Assembly (NCBI GenBank): GCA_033763935.1
Contig: JANRJO010000053.1
Location: 52,496 to 116,495, forward strand
Length of the DNA stretch: 64,000 nt
Origin: DALYJJ01 sp033763935
GTDB taxonomy: Bacteria; Acidobacteriota; Terriglobia; Bryobacterales; Bryobacteraceae
Direction: 5' to 3'
This document shows positions 1-8,179 of this stretch, one piece after another. Each line of letters opens with the position of its first letter. Position 1 is the stretch's first letter. Under the pieces are notes generated by a model that saw only the letters and a program-made list of their open reading frames with translations, made no database searches and had not been told where the DNA came from. The translations under genes were made by a program, and so were the position numbers.

Positions 1-250
1 GGAATCTGTCAATCCCGCACACGACTTCCATTCCCTGCAAGAACTCACCTCGATGGCTGATGAGTATAAGCTGTTGGACAACCCGGATGGGCCGCCCACG
101 CGCCTTTCGGTGAGTTTGCCACTAGCCGCATCGCTTACCGATGGCGAGCGGATCCGATTGACAGTGACAGGCGGCTTGTGGGACGTCGTGGAGGCGCGTC
201 TGAACGGCCGGGTGTCCATACGTCCGCCGATGATCGACAAGCCGCTATAG
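1..250 (+). CDS. 3' end of an unknown protein (partial)
   Basis: The reading frame is open from base 2 of the window and ends at a stop at 250, so at least 82 residues of a longer protein are probably present; an internal ATG at 53 would give only 65 residues. The product is soluble-looking, with no membrane segment or recognisable motif. It lies 6 bases ahead of the next gene on the same strand, so the two probably share a transcript. Its base composition is balanced between G and C, like the next gene and unlike the C-rich plus strand that follows. Being upstream of a toxin-like gene it could be a partner or adaptor, but nothing in the residues shows that. Confidence 0.5.
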   Translation, partial: ESVNPAHDFHSLQELTSMADEYKLLDNPDGPPTRLSVSLPLAASLTDGERIRLTVTGGLWDVVEARLNGRVSIRPPMIDKPL

Positions 251-256
251 GCCGCC

Positions 257-1594
257 ATGCCTGACGAGTCGCAAGGCAGTTCCAGTGTCGTGGTGGCAGG
301 CGGGCGCCACACCGAAACGGGCGAGAGCTGGCGAGCTGCGATTGTCTACGTCCCGAAGGGGTCTTTGTGGGAAGTCTCAATTGCGGTCTTCCGAGAAGGC
401 CAGATCGTCGAGTCGTACACAATGTCCGCGCGCAGGCTTCATCTCAGCTTCGCTGAGGCAGCCCGCGTGGATTTGCAACGGTATGGCGTGACGTGGACCA
501 GTGTACGGGAGATGTCGCCGGAAGAACTGGCGGACCTGAAACCAGGCCAAAAGGAGACAGTCACCCCCCGCGCGCCCGCCAGCCGAGCCATGGCCGTGGA
601 CATTCCCCTGCCGAAGCAAGCTCCCGACGCGGAGCAGCGCGCCGCGTCTGTTCCGGACCCGACGCCAGCCGCACGTTCCGCGGAGGATCACCGCTCGCCT
701 GTTCACCCTGAGTCGCGGGCCAGATCGACGCTGCGTGAGCGAGGCGCCGGTGACCCACCCAGCCACGCGGCCGAAGAACGCGCCACCGGAGCCCGCCGCG
801 CTGGCGAGCGTCAGCCCGGAATCATCCCCTATGGCAGTGAGATCGCCGACGCAGTCAAGAGCTATACCGATCAGGTCGATCGTGGCGCCGCCGTCCTCGG
901 TCGCGATCTGACGGACTGGCTGGATGACAATCCGGGCGCAGGGAACGCCCTGTGGGCGGGGCTGGGACAAAGCGTGCTCGATGCCGGAGTGGGAGCGATG
1001 CATCTGCTGACGGAAACCTTCGTCGATCCGCTTCGAGTCGGCGAAGGAGCGAACAAGGGCGGATGGCGCGGCTGGGGTGAAGATATCCTGCGTGTCACAT
1101 CGAGCATGCCCGGCCCGAAAGCCGCCGCGTTCATCGCCAAGGGCGTAGCGAGCACGGTTGCCCGTATCGGCATCAAGGCAACCGAAAAGGCCAATGCAGG
1201 TGGTGCCGCACGCGTGCGGCGCGGCGTGCGAACCACTCCCCGGGAAGACTTGTACGAAGGGATTGCCGCCCCGTGGCGATACGTCAAAGGCATAGCCGGA
1301 ATGCATCGGCATCACCTGGTTTTGAAAAGAATCCTTCGCCGATGTACGAACCCGGACGTTCGCAAACTGGAAGACGTGATCCCGACGGTCCCGCTCGAAA
1401 TGACGGAACATTTGACGTATCTGCATTCGGGCCTGAATCGGTATCTAAGGAAGGAGCATTGGAAAAAGTCCTACTCCACGGAGGAAGTCGTGGCCGCGCT
1501 AAAGGCGATCGAGAAATACTACAAGGAAAAAGGCTTAAAAGAGTTCGCAGAAGCGGTGGACGCTTTCGGTCGAAAGCATTTCGAGCCCTGGTGA
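257..1594 (+). CDS. Polymorphic-toxin-like protein with HNH-type C-terminal domain
   Basis: A 445-residue protein built in blocks. Residues 1-100 form a small alpha/beta-looking domain. Residues 100-195 are low-complexity, rich in Pro, Ala, Arg and Glu, like a linker. Residues 195-320 are Gly/Ala-rich and helical, resembling the central part of large secreted toxins. The last 95 residues contain GMHRHHLVLKR near residue 350 followed by charged helices, matching the His-His-Leu/Val core of HNH/endonuclease VII-type toxin domains (AHH/LHH-like families). I infer a secreted or injected nuclease effector. No signal peptide is visible. No immunity-type gene follows: only 46 bases separate it from the convergent homoserine dehydrogenase gene. 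A non-toxic structural role cannot be excluded. Confidence 0.55.
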   Translation: MPDESQGSSSVVVAGGRHTETGESWRAAIVYVPKGSLWEVSIAVFREGQIVESYTMSARRLHLSFAEAARVDLQRYGVTWTSVREMSPEELADLKPGQKETVTPRAPASRAMAVDIPLPKQAPDAEQRAASVPDPTPAARSAEDHRSPVHPESRARSTLRERGAGDPPSHAAEERATGARRAGERQPGIIPYGSEIADAVKSYTDQVDRGAAVLGRDLTDWLDDNPGAGNALWAGLGQSVLDAGVGAMHLLTETFVDPLRVGEGANKGGWRGWGEDILRVTSSMPGPKAAAFIAKGVASTVARIGIKATEKANAGGAARVRRGVRTTPREDLYEGIAAPWRYVKGIAGMHRHHLVLKRILRRCTNPDVRKLEDVIPTVPLEMTEHLTYLHSGLNRYLRKEHWKKSYSTEEVVAALKAIEKYYKEKGLKEFAEAVDAFGRKHFEPW

Positions 1595-1640
1595 GGCCGG
1601 CAAGCAACCCCCAGGGCGCAACTAACCCATAGCAGCCTTC

Positions 1641-2969
1641 TTACAGCCCCACCTCCATCGGTAACGCCAGCGGCGGCTCCGTCAGAAAGTCGAGTTCCGC
1701 CATCTCCACCAGCGCCTCCCGCAGTGTCGCTTCCTGCGTCGGCTCCACCGTGATCACGAACGGCAGGTTCTCTTTGTCGTCGCCCGGCAACTGCAGCACC
1801 GCGTCCAGTGACACGTTGCGCGCCGCCAGAATCCCCGCCAGCGTCGCGATAATCCCCGGCCGGTCCTGCACCCGGAATCGCAGGTAGAACGGCCGGGTCT
1901 GCCGGTCCACCGGAATCGGCCGGTACTCGCCCAGCCTCTCGTGCGCAAACGGCGACACCCGCTCCGGGCTCCCTTTGCGAATCTCCCGCGCCACCCGCAT
2001 CAAATCGCTCACCACCGCCACCCCCGTCGGCAGCGATCCGGCTCCCCGCCCGTAATAAAACGTGTCCTGCCCGTACTGTCCTCGCACCCACACCGCGTTA
2101 TACGAACCCTGCACGCTGGCCAAAATCGCCGACCGCGGAATCAGTGCCGGCCGCACCGAGAGGATCAGCCCTTCCATCGTCTGCCGCGCTGTGCACAACA
2201 GACGGATCGTGTGCTTCAGTTGGTGCGCGTAGTCGAAGTCAATCGGCGACAGCCGTCGGATCCCCTCCGTGAAAATGTCGGAAGGCGTGATCCGCTCCCC
2301 GAACGCCAGCGCCGCCAGGATCGCCAGCTTCGACCGCGCATCGTACCCGTCGATGTCCGCCGAAGGATCCGCCTCTGCGTACCCCAGCCGCTGCGCCTCC
2401 GCGAGCACCGTCTCGAACGCCGTCCCGTGCTTCTCGATCTCCGTCAGGATGTAGTTGCTTGTCCCGTTCAGAATCCCGTAAAACCCCGTTACCCGGTCCC
2501 CGGAGATTCCCTCCCGCAGCACCGCGTGAATCGGAATCCCGCCGCACACGGACGCCTCCATCGCCAGGTTCAGCCCCTCCTGAATGGCCTGCTCCCAAAT
2601 GTCCGCCCCGCAGTGCGCCAGCAGCTCCTTGTTCGCCGTCACCACGGACTTGCCGTTCGCGATCGCGCCCAGGATGATCTCCCGCGCCACCGTCGTCCCA
2701 CCCACCAGCTCCGCCACCACATCGACGTCCGGCCGCGTCACTACCTCGCGCCAGTCTGTCGTCTTGTAAACCTCACCCAACCTCGGCGGCAACGTCTTCG
2801 TCTGAACGGATGGGCTGCAGATCGCTGTCACGCGCAGCCGGAACCCCAGCTTCAAAGCGATCTGCTCGGCGTTCTCGGTCAGTATGGTCAAGGCACCCAG
2901 CCCGACGTTGCCGAGCCCGACAATGCCCACCTGAATCGCACCTGCCTCCGGCGCGGGGGGATTCTGCAT
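1641..2969 (-). CDS. hom: Homoserine dehydrogenase
   Basis: 442 residues, the usual length for the ACT-containing form. It reduces aspartate semialdehyde to homoserine with NAD(P)H, the branch point to threonine and methionine, in the cytoplasm. Visible features are a Rossmann glycine motif VGIVGLGNVG near residue 14, the substrate-site motif NGTSNYILT near 165-175, the catalytic-region stretch DGYDARSKLAI near 205, and a C-terminal ACT domain from about 355 (RFRVQDRPGIIATLAG), the part that usually senses an amino acid. The gene is divergent from a small secreted-protein gene with only 28 bases between start codons, and a TATCAT hexamer sits 8 bases before its ATG, so the mRNA may lack a leader. 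Thr feedback through the ACT domain is family knowledge, not shown here. Confidence 0.95.
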   Translation of the reverse strand: MQNPPAPEAGAIQVGIVGLGNVGLGALTILTENAEQIALKLGFRLRVTAICSPSVQTKTLPPRLGEVYKTTDWREVVTRPDVDVVAELVGGTTVAREIILGAIANGKSVVTANKELLAHCGADIWEQAIQEGLNLAMEASVCGGIPIHAVLREGISGDRVTGFYGILNGTSNYILTEIEKHGTAFETVLAEAQRLGYAEADPSADIDGYDARSKLAILAALAFGERITPSDIFTEGIRRLSPIDFDYAHQLKHTIRLLCTARQTMEGLILSVRPALIPRSAILASVQGSYNAVWVRGQYGQDTFYYGRGAGSLPTGVAVVSDLMRVAREIRKGSPERVSPFAHERLGEYRPIPVDRQTRPFYLRFRVQDRPGIIATLAGILAARNVSLDAVLQLPGDDKENLPFVITVEPTQEATLREALVEMAELDFLTEPPLALPMEVGL

Positions 2970-2974
2970 AAGTC

Positions 2975-2985
2975 GCTATGATAGC
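2975..2985. promoter_or_regulatory. Symmetrical -10 element shared by divergent genes
   Basis: GCTATGATAGC is a perfect palindrome around a central G. Read rightward it contains TATGAT, 15 bases before the ATG of the small secreted protein. Read leftward it contains TATCAT, 8 bases before the ATG of hom. Both are good -10 hexamers, so one 11-base element could open DNA for both directions. No clear -35 was found on either side. Function is inferred from position only. Confidence 0.4.
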
Positions 2986-2997
2986 AACAGGGATTCC

Positions 2998-3309
2998 ATG
3001 AAACGCCGGATTAGTATTTTGTTCGCGCTGCTCCTCGTGGTCGCCACCGCCCAGGCGCCCAGGTCCCGCAACCCGGCCGAACCCGAGGACGTCCGCCTGC
3101 CGAGTGGCAAGCTCCAGAGCGACGAGATCCTCAAGGTCGAACACGAAAAGAACCTCGAGGACGCCGCCCAACTCCTCCGCCTCGCCGAAGAACTCAAGGC
3201 CGAGCTGGAAAAGAACGACCGCCACGTCCTCTCCCTCGGCGCCATCAAGAAAACCGAAGAGCTCGAAAAGCTCGCCAAGCGCGTCCGCTCGCGCCTCCGC
3301 CGCTTCTAA
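2998..3309 (+). CDS. Small secreted coiled-coil protein
   Basis: 103 residues. The first 19 or so form a Sec-type signal peptide (MKRR, then a hydrophobic core ending in ATAQA). Residues 45-103 are rich in Glu, Lys, Leu and Ala in heptad-like order (for example LRLAEELKAELEK) and end in a basic RSRLRRF tail, so the mature protein is probably a periplasmic helical or coiled-coil peptide. I do not recognise a named family. It overlaps the convergent glgX gene by four bases at their stop codons. Genes of this kind are common as lineage-specific proteins in Acidobacteriota; function unknown. Confidence 0.7.
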   Translation: MKRRISILFALLLVVATAQAPRSRNPAEPEDVRLPSGKLQSDEILKVEHEKNLEDAAQLLRLAEELKAELEKNDRHVLSLGAIKKTEELEKLAKRVRSRLRRF

Positions 3310-5378
3310 CGAGCCACCAGTATCACCACCGATCGCGGCCCGGCCCGGTAGTGCGTCTGCTCCGCCAGAGGCCGCAGGTCCCGCTCCTCCACCGCGTCCT
3401 CCGGCGATTCGTACGTCGTGTCCACGAACCGCGCCCACTCCGGCCCCTCCATCGCCTTCGGCAGCGCGAACCGCAGCGGCTCCCAGTACGCGTTCGCAAT
3501 CACGTAGATCTCACCCAGCCCCGGCCCGCTCAACTGCATGGCCAGCGAGTGCGAATGGTGGGACCAGTCCGGCCACCCCACCTCCACACCGTGCCAGTCG
3601 ATCTGAATTTCTCCGTTGTGCGCGAACGTCGCTCGCCGCAGCAGCGCGTTGCTCCGCCGGAAGCGGATCAACAGCCGGAAAAACCGCAGCATCCCCTCGT
3701 CCCGCGCCTCCGGCCGCCAGTCCACCCAGCTGATCTCGTTGTCCTGGCAGTACGCGTTGTTATTGCCCTGCTGCGTCCGCCCCAGTTCGTCCCCCGCCAG
3801 AATCATCGGCACGCCGTGCGACACCAGCAGCAGCGCCGCCAGGTTCTTCCGCTGCCTTCGCCGGAGCGTAGCGATCGCCGCCGACGCCGTCGGCCCCTCT
3901 TCCCCGCAGTTCCAGCTGAAATTCTCCCCTGCGCCGTCCCGGTTGTCCTCCCCGTTCCGTTCGTTGTGCTTCCGGTCGTAGCTCACCAGGTCGCTCAACG
4001 TGAACCCGTCATGGCACGTCACAAAGTTAATGCTGTGGTAAGGCTCCCGATTGCTCGTCTGGTAGAGGTCCGGGCTCCCCATCAGCCGCGCCGCCAGCGC
4101 CCGTACCATTCCCTTGTCCCCGCGCACAAACCGCCGCACATCGTCCCGGAACTTCCCGTTCCACTCCGCCCACCGGCTCCACGCCGGAAACGTCCCCACC
4201 TGGTACAGCCCCGCCGCGTCCCACGCTTCCGCAATCAGCTTCGTGTGGCTCAGAATCGGATCGTGCGCCAGCGATTCGAGCAGCGGTGGATTCGCCAGCA
4301 CGCTCCCGTCCTGCCCCCGCCCCAATATCGATGCCAGGTCGAACCGGAACCCGTCCACGTGCATCTCCGTCACCCAGTACCGCAGGCAGTGCCGGATCAT
4401 CTCCCGCACCACCGGATGGTTGCAGTTCAACGTGTTCCCGCAGCCGGAGTAGTTCAGATACTGCCCCGTCTGCCGGTCCATCATGTAGTACACCGCGTTG
4501 TCGATCCCGCGGAACGAGTGCGTCGGTCCCCGGTCGTCCCCCTCCGCCGTGTGATTAAACACCACGTCGAGAATCACCTCGATCCCCGCCGCGTGCATGC
4601 TCTTCACCATCTGCTTGAACTCGCGCACCTGCTCGCCGTTCCATCCGCTCGCCGCGTACGCGGAGTTCGGTGCAAAAAAGCCGATCGGCTGGTAGCCCCA
4701 GAAGTTCAACAGCCGGTCCCCGCTCACCGGGTCCACACGGTCCGTGTCCGCCTCCTCGAACTCGTTCACCGGCAGCAGTTCCACCGCCGTCACACCCAGC
4801 TCCTGCAGGTACGGGATCTTCTCCGTCAGCCCCGCGAAGGTCCCCGCCAGCTTCACCCCCGACGAAGGATGCCGCGTGAACCCGCGCACGTGCAGCTCAT
4901 AGATCACCGAGTCCGCCAGCGGCCGGTTCAACGGCTGGTCGAACTCCCAGTCGAACTCCTCGTCGCGAACCACCAGTGACCGCCGCGACGCCGCCGCGCG
5001 CCCCCACGTCCCGCCCGTGAGCGCCTTCGCGTACGGGTCCAGCAGCAGCCGTTGCGGCGCGAACCGGTGCAGCCGCTCATCCCCGTTCGCCATGCGCTTC
5101 ATCCGGTATCCGTATTCCACCGTCGTGTCCACGCCCCGGATCAGTACGTGCCAGATATCCCCCGTCCGGTGGCAACGTTCGTCCAGCGGCAGCTCCAGCA
5201 CCGGCTCTTCGTCGCCCGCCAGAAACAACACCAGCGCGACCTCCGTCGCGTGTTTGGTGAAAATCGAGAAGTTAACTCCGTCCGCGAACGGCGTCGCGCC
5301 AAAAGGAAACGGAAATCCCCGTGATACCTGAAATTCGCCGCGAACCAGGCGCGTTAACCGCTCCACCGGCTTGGCCAT
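3306..5378 (-). CDS. glgX: Glycogen debranching enzyme GlgX (isoamylase type)
   Basis: 690 residues, typical for GlgX. It hydrolyses alpha-1,6 branches of phosphorylase-limited glycogen in the cytoplasm. The N-terminus carries a CBM48-like domain (GFPFPFGATPFADGVNFS near residue 20). The GH13 barrel shows region I DVVFNHTAEGDD, the nucleophile Asp in VDGFRFDLAS near 345, the acid Glu in LIAEAWDAAG near 380, and the transition-state pair HD in FVTCHDGFTLSD near 450. GlgX-specific NERNGEDNRDG follows. The start codon overlaps the stop of the upstream lipoprotein gene (TAATG), so the two are probably translated as a coupled pair. No other glycogen gene is nearby. Confidence 0.95.
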   Translation of the reverse strand: MAKPVERLTRLVRGEFQVSRGFPFPFGATPFADGVNFSIFTKHATEVALVLFLAGDEEPVLELPLDERCHRTGDIWHVLIRGVDTTVEYGYRMKRMANGDERLHRFAPQRLLLDPYAKALTGGTWGRAAASRRSLVVRDEEFDWEFDQPLNRPLADSVIYELHVRGFTRHPSSGVKLAGTFAGLTEKIPYLQELGVTAVELLPVNEFEEADTDRVDPVSGDRLLNFWGYQPIGFFAPNSAYAASGWNGEQVREFKQMVKSMHAAGIEVILDVVFNHTAEGDDRGPTHSFRGIDNAVYYMMDRQTGQYLNYSGCGNTLNCNHPVVREMIRHCLRYWVTEMHVDGFRFDLASILGRGQDGSVLANPPLLESLAHDPILSHTKLIAEAWDAAGLYQVGTFPAWSRWAEWNGKFRDDVRRFVRGDKGMVRALAARLMGSPDLYQTSNREPYHSINFVTCHDGFTLSDLVSYDRKHNERNGEDNRDGAGENFSWNCGEEGPTASAAIATLRRRQRKNLAALLLVSHGVPMILAGDELGRTQQGNNNAYCQDNEISWVDWRPEARDEGMLRFFRLLIRFRRSNALLRRATFAHNGEIQIDWHGVEVGWPDWSHHSHSLAMQLSGPGLGEIYVIANAYWEPLRFALPKAMEGPEWARFVDTTYESPEDAVEERDLRPLAEQTHYRAGPRSVVILVAR

Positions 5379-6094
5379 TAGCTCAGAGTCTTCTCCAGAA
5401 ACTCCAGCATCGCACGCTGCCGCGCCGCTTCGCCCAGCCCCGCTTCAATGTTCACGTACCGCACCCCCTCCCGCGCCGCCAGCCGCGACAGCGACCCGTC
5501 CTCCTCGCCCCCCGGCCTGCTCTGCAACAGCACGTTGTACGGCCCCCGCGCCAGCCGCTCGAAATCCGCGCCGTCCGTCACCAGCAGAAACTCGCGCGGC
5601 CGCTGCTCGTCCGGCAACCACGTCCGCTCGCTGATCGGAATCTCGTCCTTCATCGAGTACCCGCGCCCATTGTTGTGCAACGCCACCAGCAGCCCGCCCT
5701 TCGGCGGCAGAATCGCCTTCAGCAGCGCCGGCCGTTCGCGGTCCAGCCGGTCGAGCGCCCGCTCCAGCCGCGCCGCCTCCCAGCCCGGATTCAGCCGCCG
5801 CAGGTTCCGCTCCGCCCCCGCGCGCGAGAAGAGCCGGTTCGGGTCCAGCTCTCCCCCCTCGAACCGCACCGTCCGCGTCGTGTTCGTCACCAGGTGCGCA
5901 ATGCCTTCCTGCCGCCTCATGTGCTCCAGTAGCACCTCGCGCGCCGTGCTCTCGTCTCCGTGAATCAGCAGGTACCGCCGCCCGCTTCGCCCGTTCTTCC
6001 GGACGTGAAACTCGATCCCCGCCAGCCGCTTCCGGTCACAGCCCTGCCATGCCAGCGGAACTGCCGCAAACAGGATCGCGCGCCGCGTCGTCAT
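5378..6094 (-). CDS. Unknown Tat-type lipoprotein translated with glgX
   Basis: 238 residues. The N-terminus TTRRAILFAAVPLAWQGC has a twin-arginine motif, a hydrophobic stretch and a lipobox-like end with Cys at 19, so it may be an exported lipoprotein. The mature part is charged and mixed alpha/beta; I do not recognise a family. Short stretches such as YLLIHGDEST and LLVALHNNGRGY contain His residues that recall metal-dependent amidohydrolase-like folds, but this is only an impression. It overlaps glgX by one base (TAATG). A TATCTT hexamer lies 8 bases before its start codon, so the transcript probably begins right here. Function unknown; a link to glycogen is suggested only by the coupling. 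Confidence 0.65.
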   Translation of the reverse strand: MTTRRAILFAAVPLAWQGCDRKRLAGIEFHVRKNGRSGRRYLLIHGDESTAREVLLEHMRRQEGIAHLVTNTTRTVRFEGGELDPNRLFSRAGAERNLRRLNPGWEAARLERALDRLDRERPALLKAILPPKGGLLVALHNNGRGYSMKDEIPISERTWLPDEQRPREFLLVTDGADFERLARGPYNVLLQSRPGGEEDGSLSRLAAREGVRYVNIEAGLGEAARQRAMLEFLEKTLS

Positions 6095-6140
6095 GAACCC
6101 TCAAGATACCAGTTGCCGCTGCGCTATCCTGTCTTCGCCG

Positions 6141-6815
6141 ATGGAGAACAATACCGTCTTCCTGCCCGTCGCCGACGCCTACGACCGCTGGTCCGCGTTC
6201 TACGATTCCTACCCCAACCCCATGGTCTTCGCCGCCTCCCTCGTCCTGCCACGCGCCTTCCACCCCGCCGCCGGCCTCGATGTCTTCGAGTTCGGCTGCG
6301 GCACCGGCCGCAACCTCGAAGCCCTCCGCCAACTCGGCGCCCGCAACCTCGCCGGCTGCGACCTCTCCCTCGGCATGCTCGCCGTCGCCCGCGCCCGCAA
6401 CGCCGGCGCCGTTCTCCTCCAACACGACATCACCCAGCCCCTCCCCCTCGCTCCCGCCTCCTATGACGCCGCCCTCTTCTCCTTAACGCTCGAGCACCTT
6501 CCCGCCCTCGCTCCGCCTCTCCGCCACGCCGCCCGTATCCTCCGCCCCGGCGGCCGCATCGTCATCATCGAAATCCACCCGTTCCTCTCCGCCGGCGGCG
6601 TCGCTGCCCATTTCGATCACCACGGAGAAGAAGTGCGAATGCCCACCTACCCCCACCAGTTCGCCGCCTGGCTCAACGCCTTTGCCGAAGCCGGCCTCCG
6701 CTCCACGCTCTGCCGCGAATGGTCCCCCCGCAGCCTCGGGCTTCCGCAACCGCTCGCCAACCTCAAACGCGGCCCCGACTTCCCCCTCGCCGTCGAATTC
6801 CACGTCGCTGTGTAG
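6141..6815 (+). CDS. Class I SAM-dependent methyltransferase
   Basis: 224 residues from the ATG at 6141. An upstream ATG at 6093 would add 16 residues that look non-coding and would overlap the divergent gene, and TATCCT sits ten bases before 6141. The SAM site is VFEFGCGTGRNLEALRQLG near residue 45 (motif I), followed by an acidic residue after the second strand (GCDLSLGMLAVAR), the motif IV-like YDAALFSLTLEHL and the post-motif RILRPGGRIVIIE. These are the hallmarks of the Methyltransf_11/25 group acting on small molecules. The substrate cannot be read from sequence. It is monocistronic and convergent with the regulator gene on the right, five bases away. Confidence 0.85.
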   Translation: MENNTVFLPVADAYDRWSAFYDSYPNPMVFAASLVLPRAFHPAAGLDVFEFGCGTGRNLEALRQLGARNLAGCDLSLGMLAVARARNAGAVLLQHDITQPLPLAPASYDAALFSLTLEHLPALAPPLRHAARILRPGGRIVIIEIHPFLSAGGVAAHFDHHGEEVRMPTYPHQFAAWLNAFAEAGLRSTLCREWSPRSLGLPQPLANLKRGPDFPLAVEFHVAV

Positions 6816-6819
6816 GCGT

Positions 6820-7125
6820 CTACTGCCTCAGCAGCCCGTTCATCCGCTTTCGGTACCCCTCGAACGCCTCTCTCCCCGCTGCCGTCAAGCGCAGCAGCGT
6901 CAGCGGAATCTTCCCCCGGTACGTCTTCTCCACCTCGATGTACCGCGCTTCCTCCAGCTTCGCCAGGTGGCTCGACAGGTTCCCCTTCGTCAACCCGCTC
7001 TCGCGCAGGACATAGACGAAGTCCGCCTCCTTCACCGCCGCCAGCAGCGCCACAATCAACAGCCGCGCCGGCTCGTGAATCACCCGGTCCACTTCCGTCA
7101 ACGCCCGCAGGTCCTCCGGCTTCAT
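6820..7125 (-). CDS. Winged-helix transcriptional regulator
   Basis: 101 residues, entirely a winged helix-turn-helix domain. Key parts are an N-terminal helix with VIHEPARLLIVALLAA, a recognition-helix region SGLTKGNLSSHLAKLEEA (residues 45-62), and a wing with YIEVEKTYRGKIPLTLLRLT. This pattern belongs to the small MarR/ArsR-like HTH_27 group that often controls a neighbouring membrane protein. It lies 3 bases downstream of the membrane-protein gene on the same strand, so the pair is an operon, and a perfect inverted repeat upstream of that operon (7765-7787) is a candidate binding site for autoregulation. No metal-binding cysteines are visible, so the signal is unknown. Confidence 0.85.
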   Translation of the reverse strand: MKPEDLRALTEVDRVIHEPARLLIVALLAAVKEADFVYVLRESGLTKGNLSSHLAKLEEARYIEVEKTYRGKIPLTLLRLTAAGREAFEGYRKRMNGLLRQ

Positions 7126-7128
7126 GCG

Positions 7129-7749
7129 CTACTCGGCGTCCCCCGGCGGTAGCCGCAGAAACCGCCGCAGGCGGATCCAGCCCACCACCATCGAAGCCGT
7201 ACCCATCGTCAGCAGTACCGCAATCATGCCCGAGTCGAGCGGAAGCGGCGCCGCTCCCAACACGAACGACAGCACCAGGGCAATCCCCGACAACACGGCA
7301 AAATGCGTCAGCCGCCACCGGATCACCGGCACCAGTAGCGCCGCCGCCAGCACCAGTGCCAGAGCCGGGGCTGCCAGTTCTTCCGGCGCTCCCCGCCGCG
7401 CCAGCAGCGCCACTCCCGCCGCGATCCCCGCCGCGAGCCCGGCCACCGAGATCCTTACCAACGGCCGCGCCTCCGCCGGCGCGGCATAGCCCGCCCGCCG
7501 GTACGTGAACTTCTCTTTCAGTCGTTTCATCACCCAGGATGAGGCAGCGCCGCTCGCCATCAGCACCAACGGGGCGAATGACCAGTACACCTTCGTCCAG
7601 CCACCCTCGGGCAGCAGCTTCGGCAGGCCAAACGCCACGCCCCACAACACCCACAGCCCGCCCATCGTCAGCTCACTCAAGCCGTCAATGTTCCAGTGGC
7701 GCTGCCACCTGCGCCCAACGTCTTCTAAATCCGGATATGATTGTGCCAT
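7129..7749 (-). CDS. Multi-pass inner-membrane protein paired with HTH regulator
   Basis: 206 residues. A polar N-terminus of about 25 residues is followed by roughly six hydrophobic segments (for example LTMGGLWVLWGVAFGL, YWSFAPLVLMASG, ISVAGLAAGIAAGVALLA, LALVLAAALLVPVI, FAVLSGIALVLSFVLG and MIAVLLTMGTASMVVGW). No transport or enzyme motif is recognisable. It forms an operon with the small winged-helix regulator just downstream, an arrangement known for membrane proteins whose level is kept in check by their own repressor. The leader carries AGAGGCAAG ahead of the ATG, which may serve as a ribosome-binding site. Function unknown. Confidence 0.8.
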   Translation of the reverse strand: MAQSYPDLEDVGRRWQRHWNIDGLSELTMGGLWVLWGVAFGLPKLLPEGGWTKVYWSFAPLVLMASGAASSWVMKRLKEKFTYRRAGYAAPAEARPLVRISVAGLAAGIAAGVALLARRGAPEELAAPALALVLAAALLVPVIRWRLTHFAVLSGIALVLSFVLGAAPLPLDSGMIAVLLTMGTASMVVGWIRLRRFLRLPPGDAE

Positions 7750-7764
7750 TCTTGCCTCTTGCCA

Positions 7765-7787
7765 ACTGGTTTGTACTGCAAACCAGT
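7765..7787. promoter_or_regulatory. Perfect inverted repeat, candidate operator
   Basis: ACTGGTTTG and CAAACCAGT are exact reverse complements, separated by five bases (TACTG). The site lies 16 to 38 bases upstream of the membrane-protein start codon on the minus strand, where a promoter would be expected. A direct repeat CAGTATG follows immediately (7784-7790 and 7793-7799). The nearest DNA-binding protein is the winged-helix regulator in the same operon, so I infer an autoregulatory operator. Confidence 0.55.
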
Positions 7788-7871
7788 ATGCCCAGTATGA
7801 GCCGCCTGCTCAGCCGTGTCAATCGTAATCTGCAGGCGAACAAAAAGCGAAAATGGTGGTAGTCTATCGGT

Positions 7872-8171
7872 GTGTCGAACCTCCAGACCTGCGCCGTCTC
7901 CTTCACCGACGCCGAGGGTATCCGCCACGTCGCCCAGGTCCAGGCCGGCTCCCTCTACGAAGCCGTCGCCCGCGCTGTTGCCGCGTTCCGCGCCGCGTCC
8001 CTGCTCCCGGTCACCATCGGCCTCGGTGTCACCTTTGAGGTTGAGGTCCGCACCCCCGCCGTCGTTCACTCGGTCGGGTTCCACCGCCTTCGCGACTGGC
8101 TGCGGGCCAACGGGAAGAACCCCCGCGAACAGGCTCTCAAGGCCGACCTCCGCAAAGCCGTCGGCCTCTAG
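7872..8171 (+). CDS. Small conserved hypothetical protein
   Basis: 99 residues from a GTG start. TAGTCT lies exactly six bases before this GTG, which fits a leaderless start and supports choosing it. The product has no signal peptide. It shows an alpha/beta pattern: SFTDAEGIRHVAQVQAGS, then a helix LYEAVARAVAAFRAA, then strands and a C-terminal basic helix with RLRDWLRANGKNPREQ. I recall similar short proteins in Solibacter-type genomes, where the SFTD.EG.RH opening recurs, but no function is known. It faces away from the membrane-protein operon and converges with the sugar-dehydrogenase gene. Confidence 0.7.
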   Translation: MSNLQTCAVSFTDAEGIRHVAQVQAGSLYEAVARAVAAFRAASLLPVTIGLGVTFEVEVRTPAVVHSVGFHRLRDWLRANGKNPREQALKADLRKAVGL

Positions 8172-8179
8172 CCCCCGCC

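Noticed and set aside
377..1426. Long open frame antisense to the toxin-like gene
   Set aside because: High GC leaves few stops; the frame mirrors the codon pattern of the sense gene and has no ribosome-binding site or recognisable motif.
3351..4979. 542-codon plus-strand frame across glgX
   Set aside because: It is an Arg/Pro/His-rich shadow of a gene with intact GH13 motifs on the other strand.
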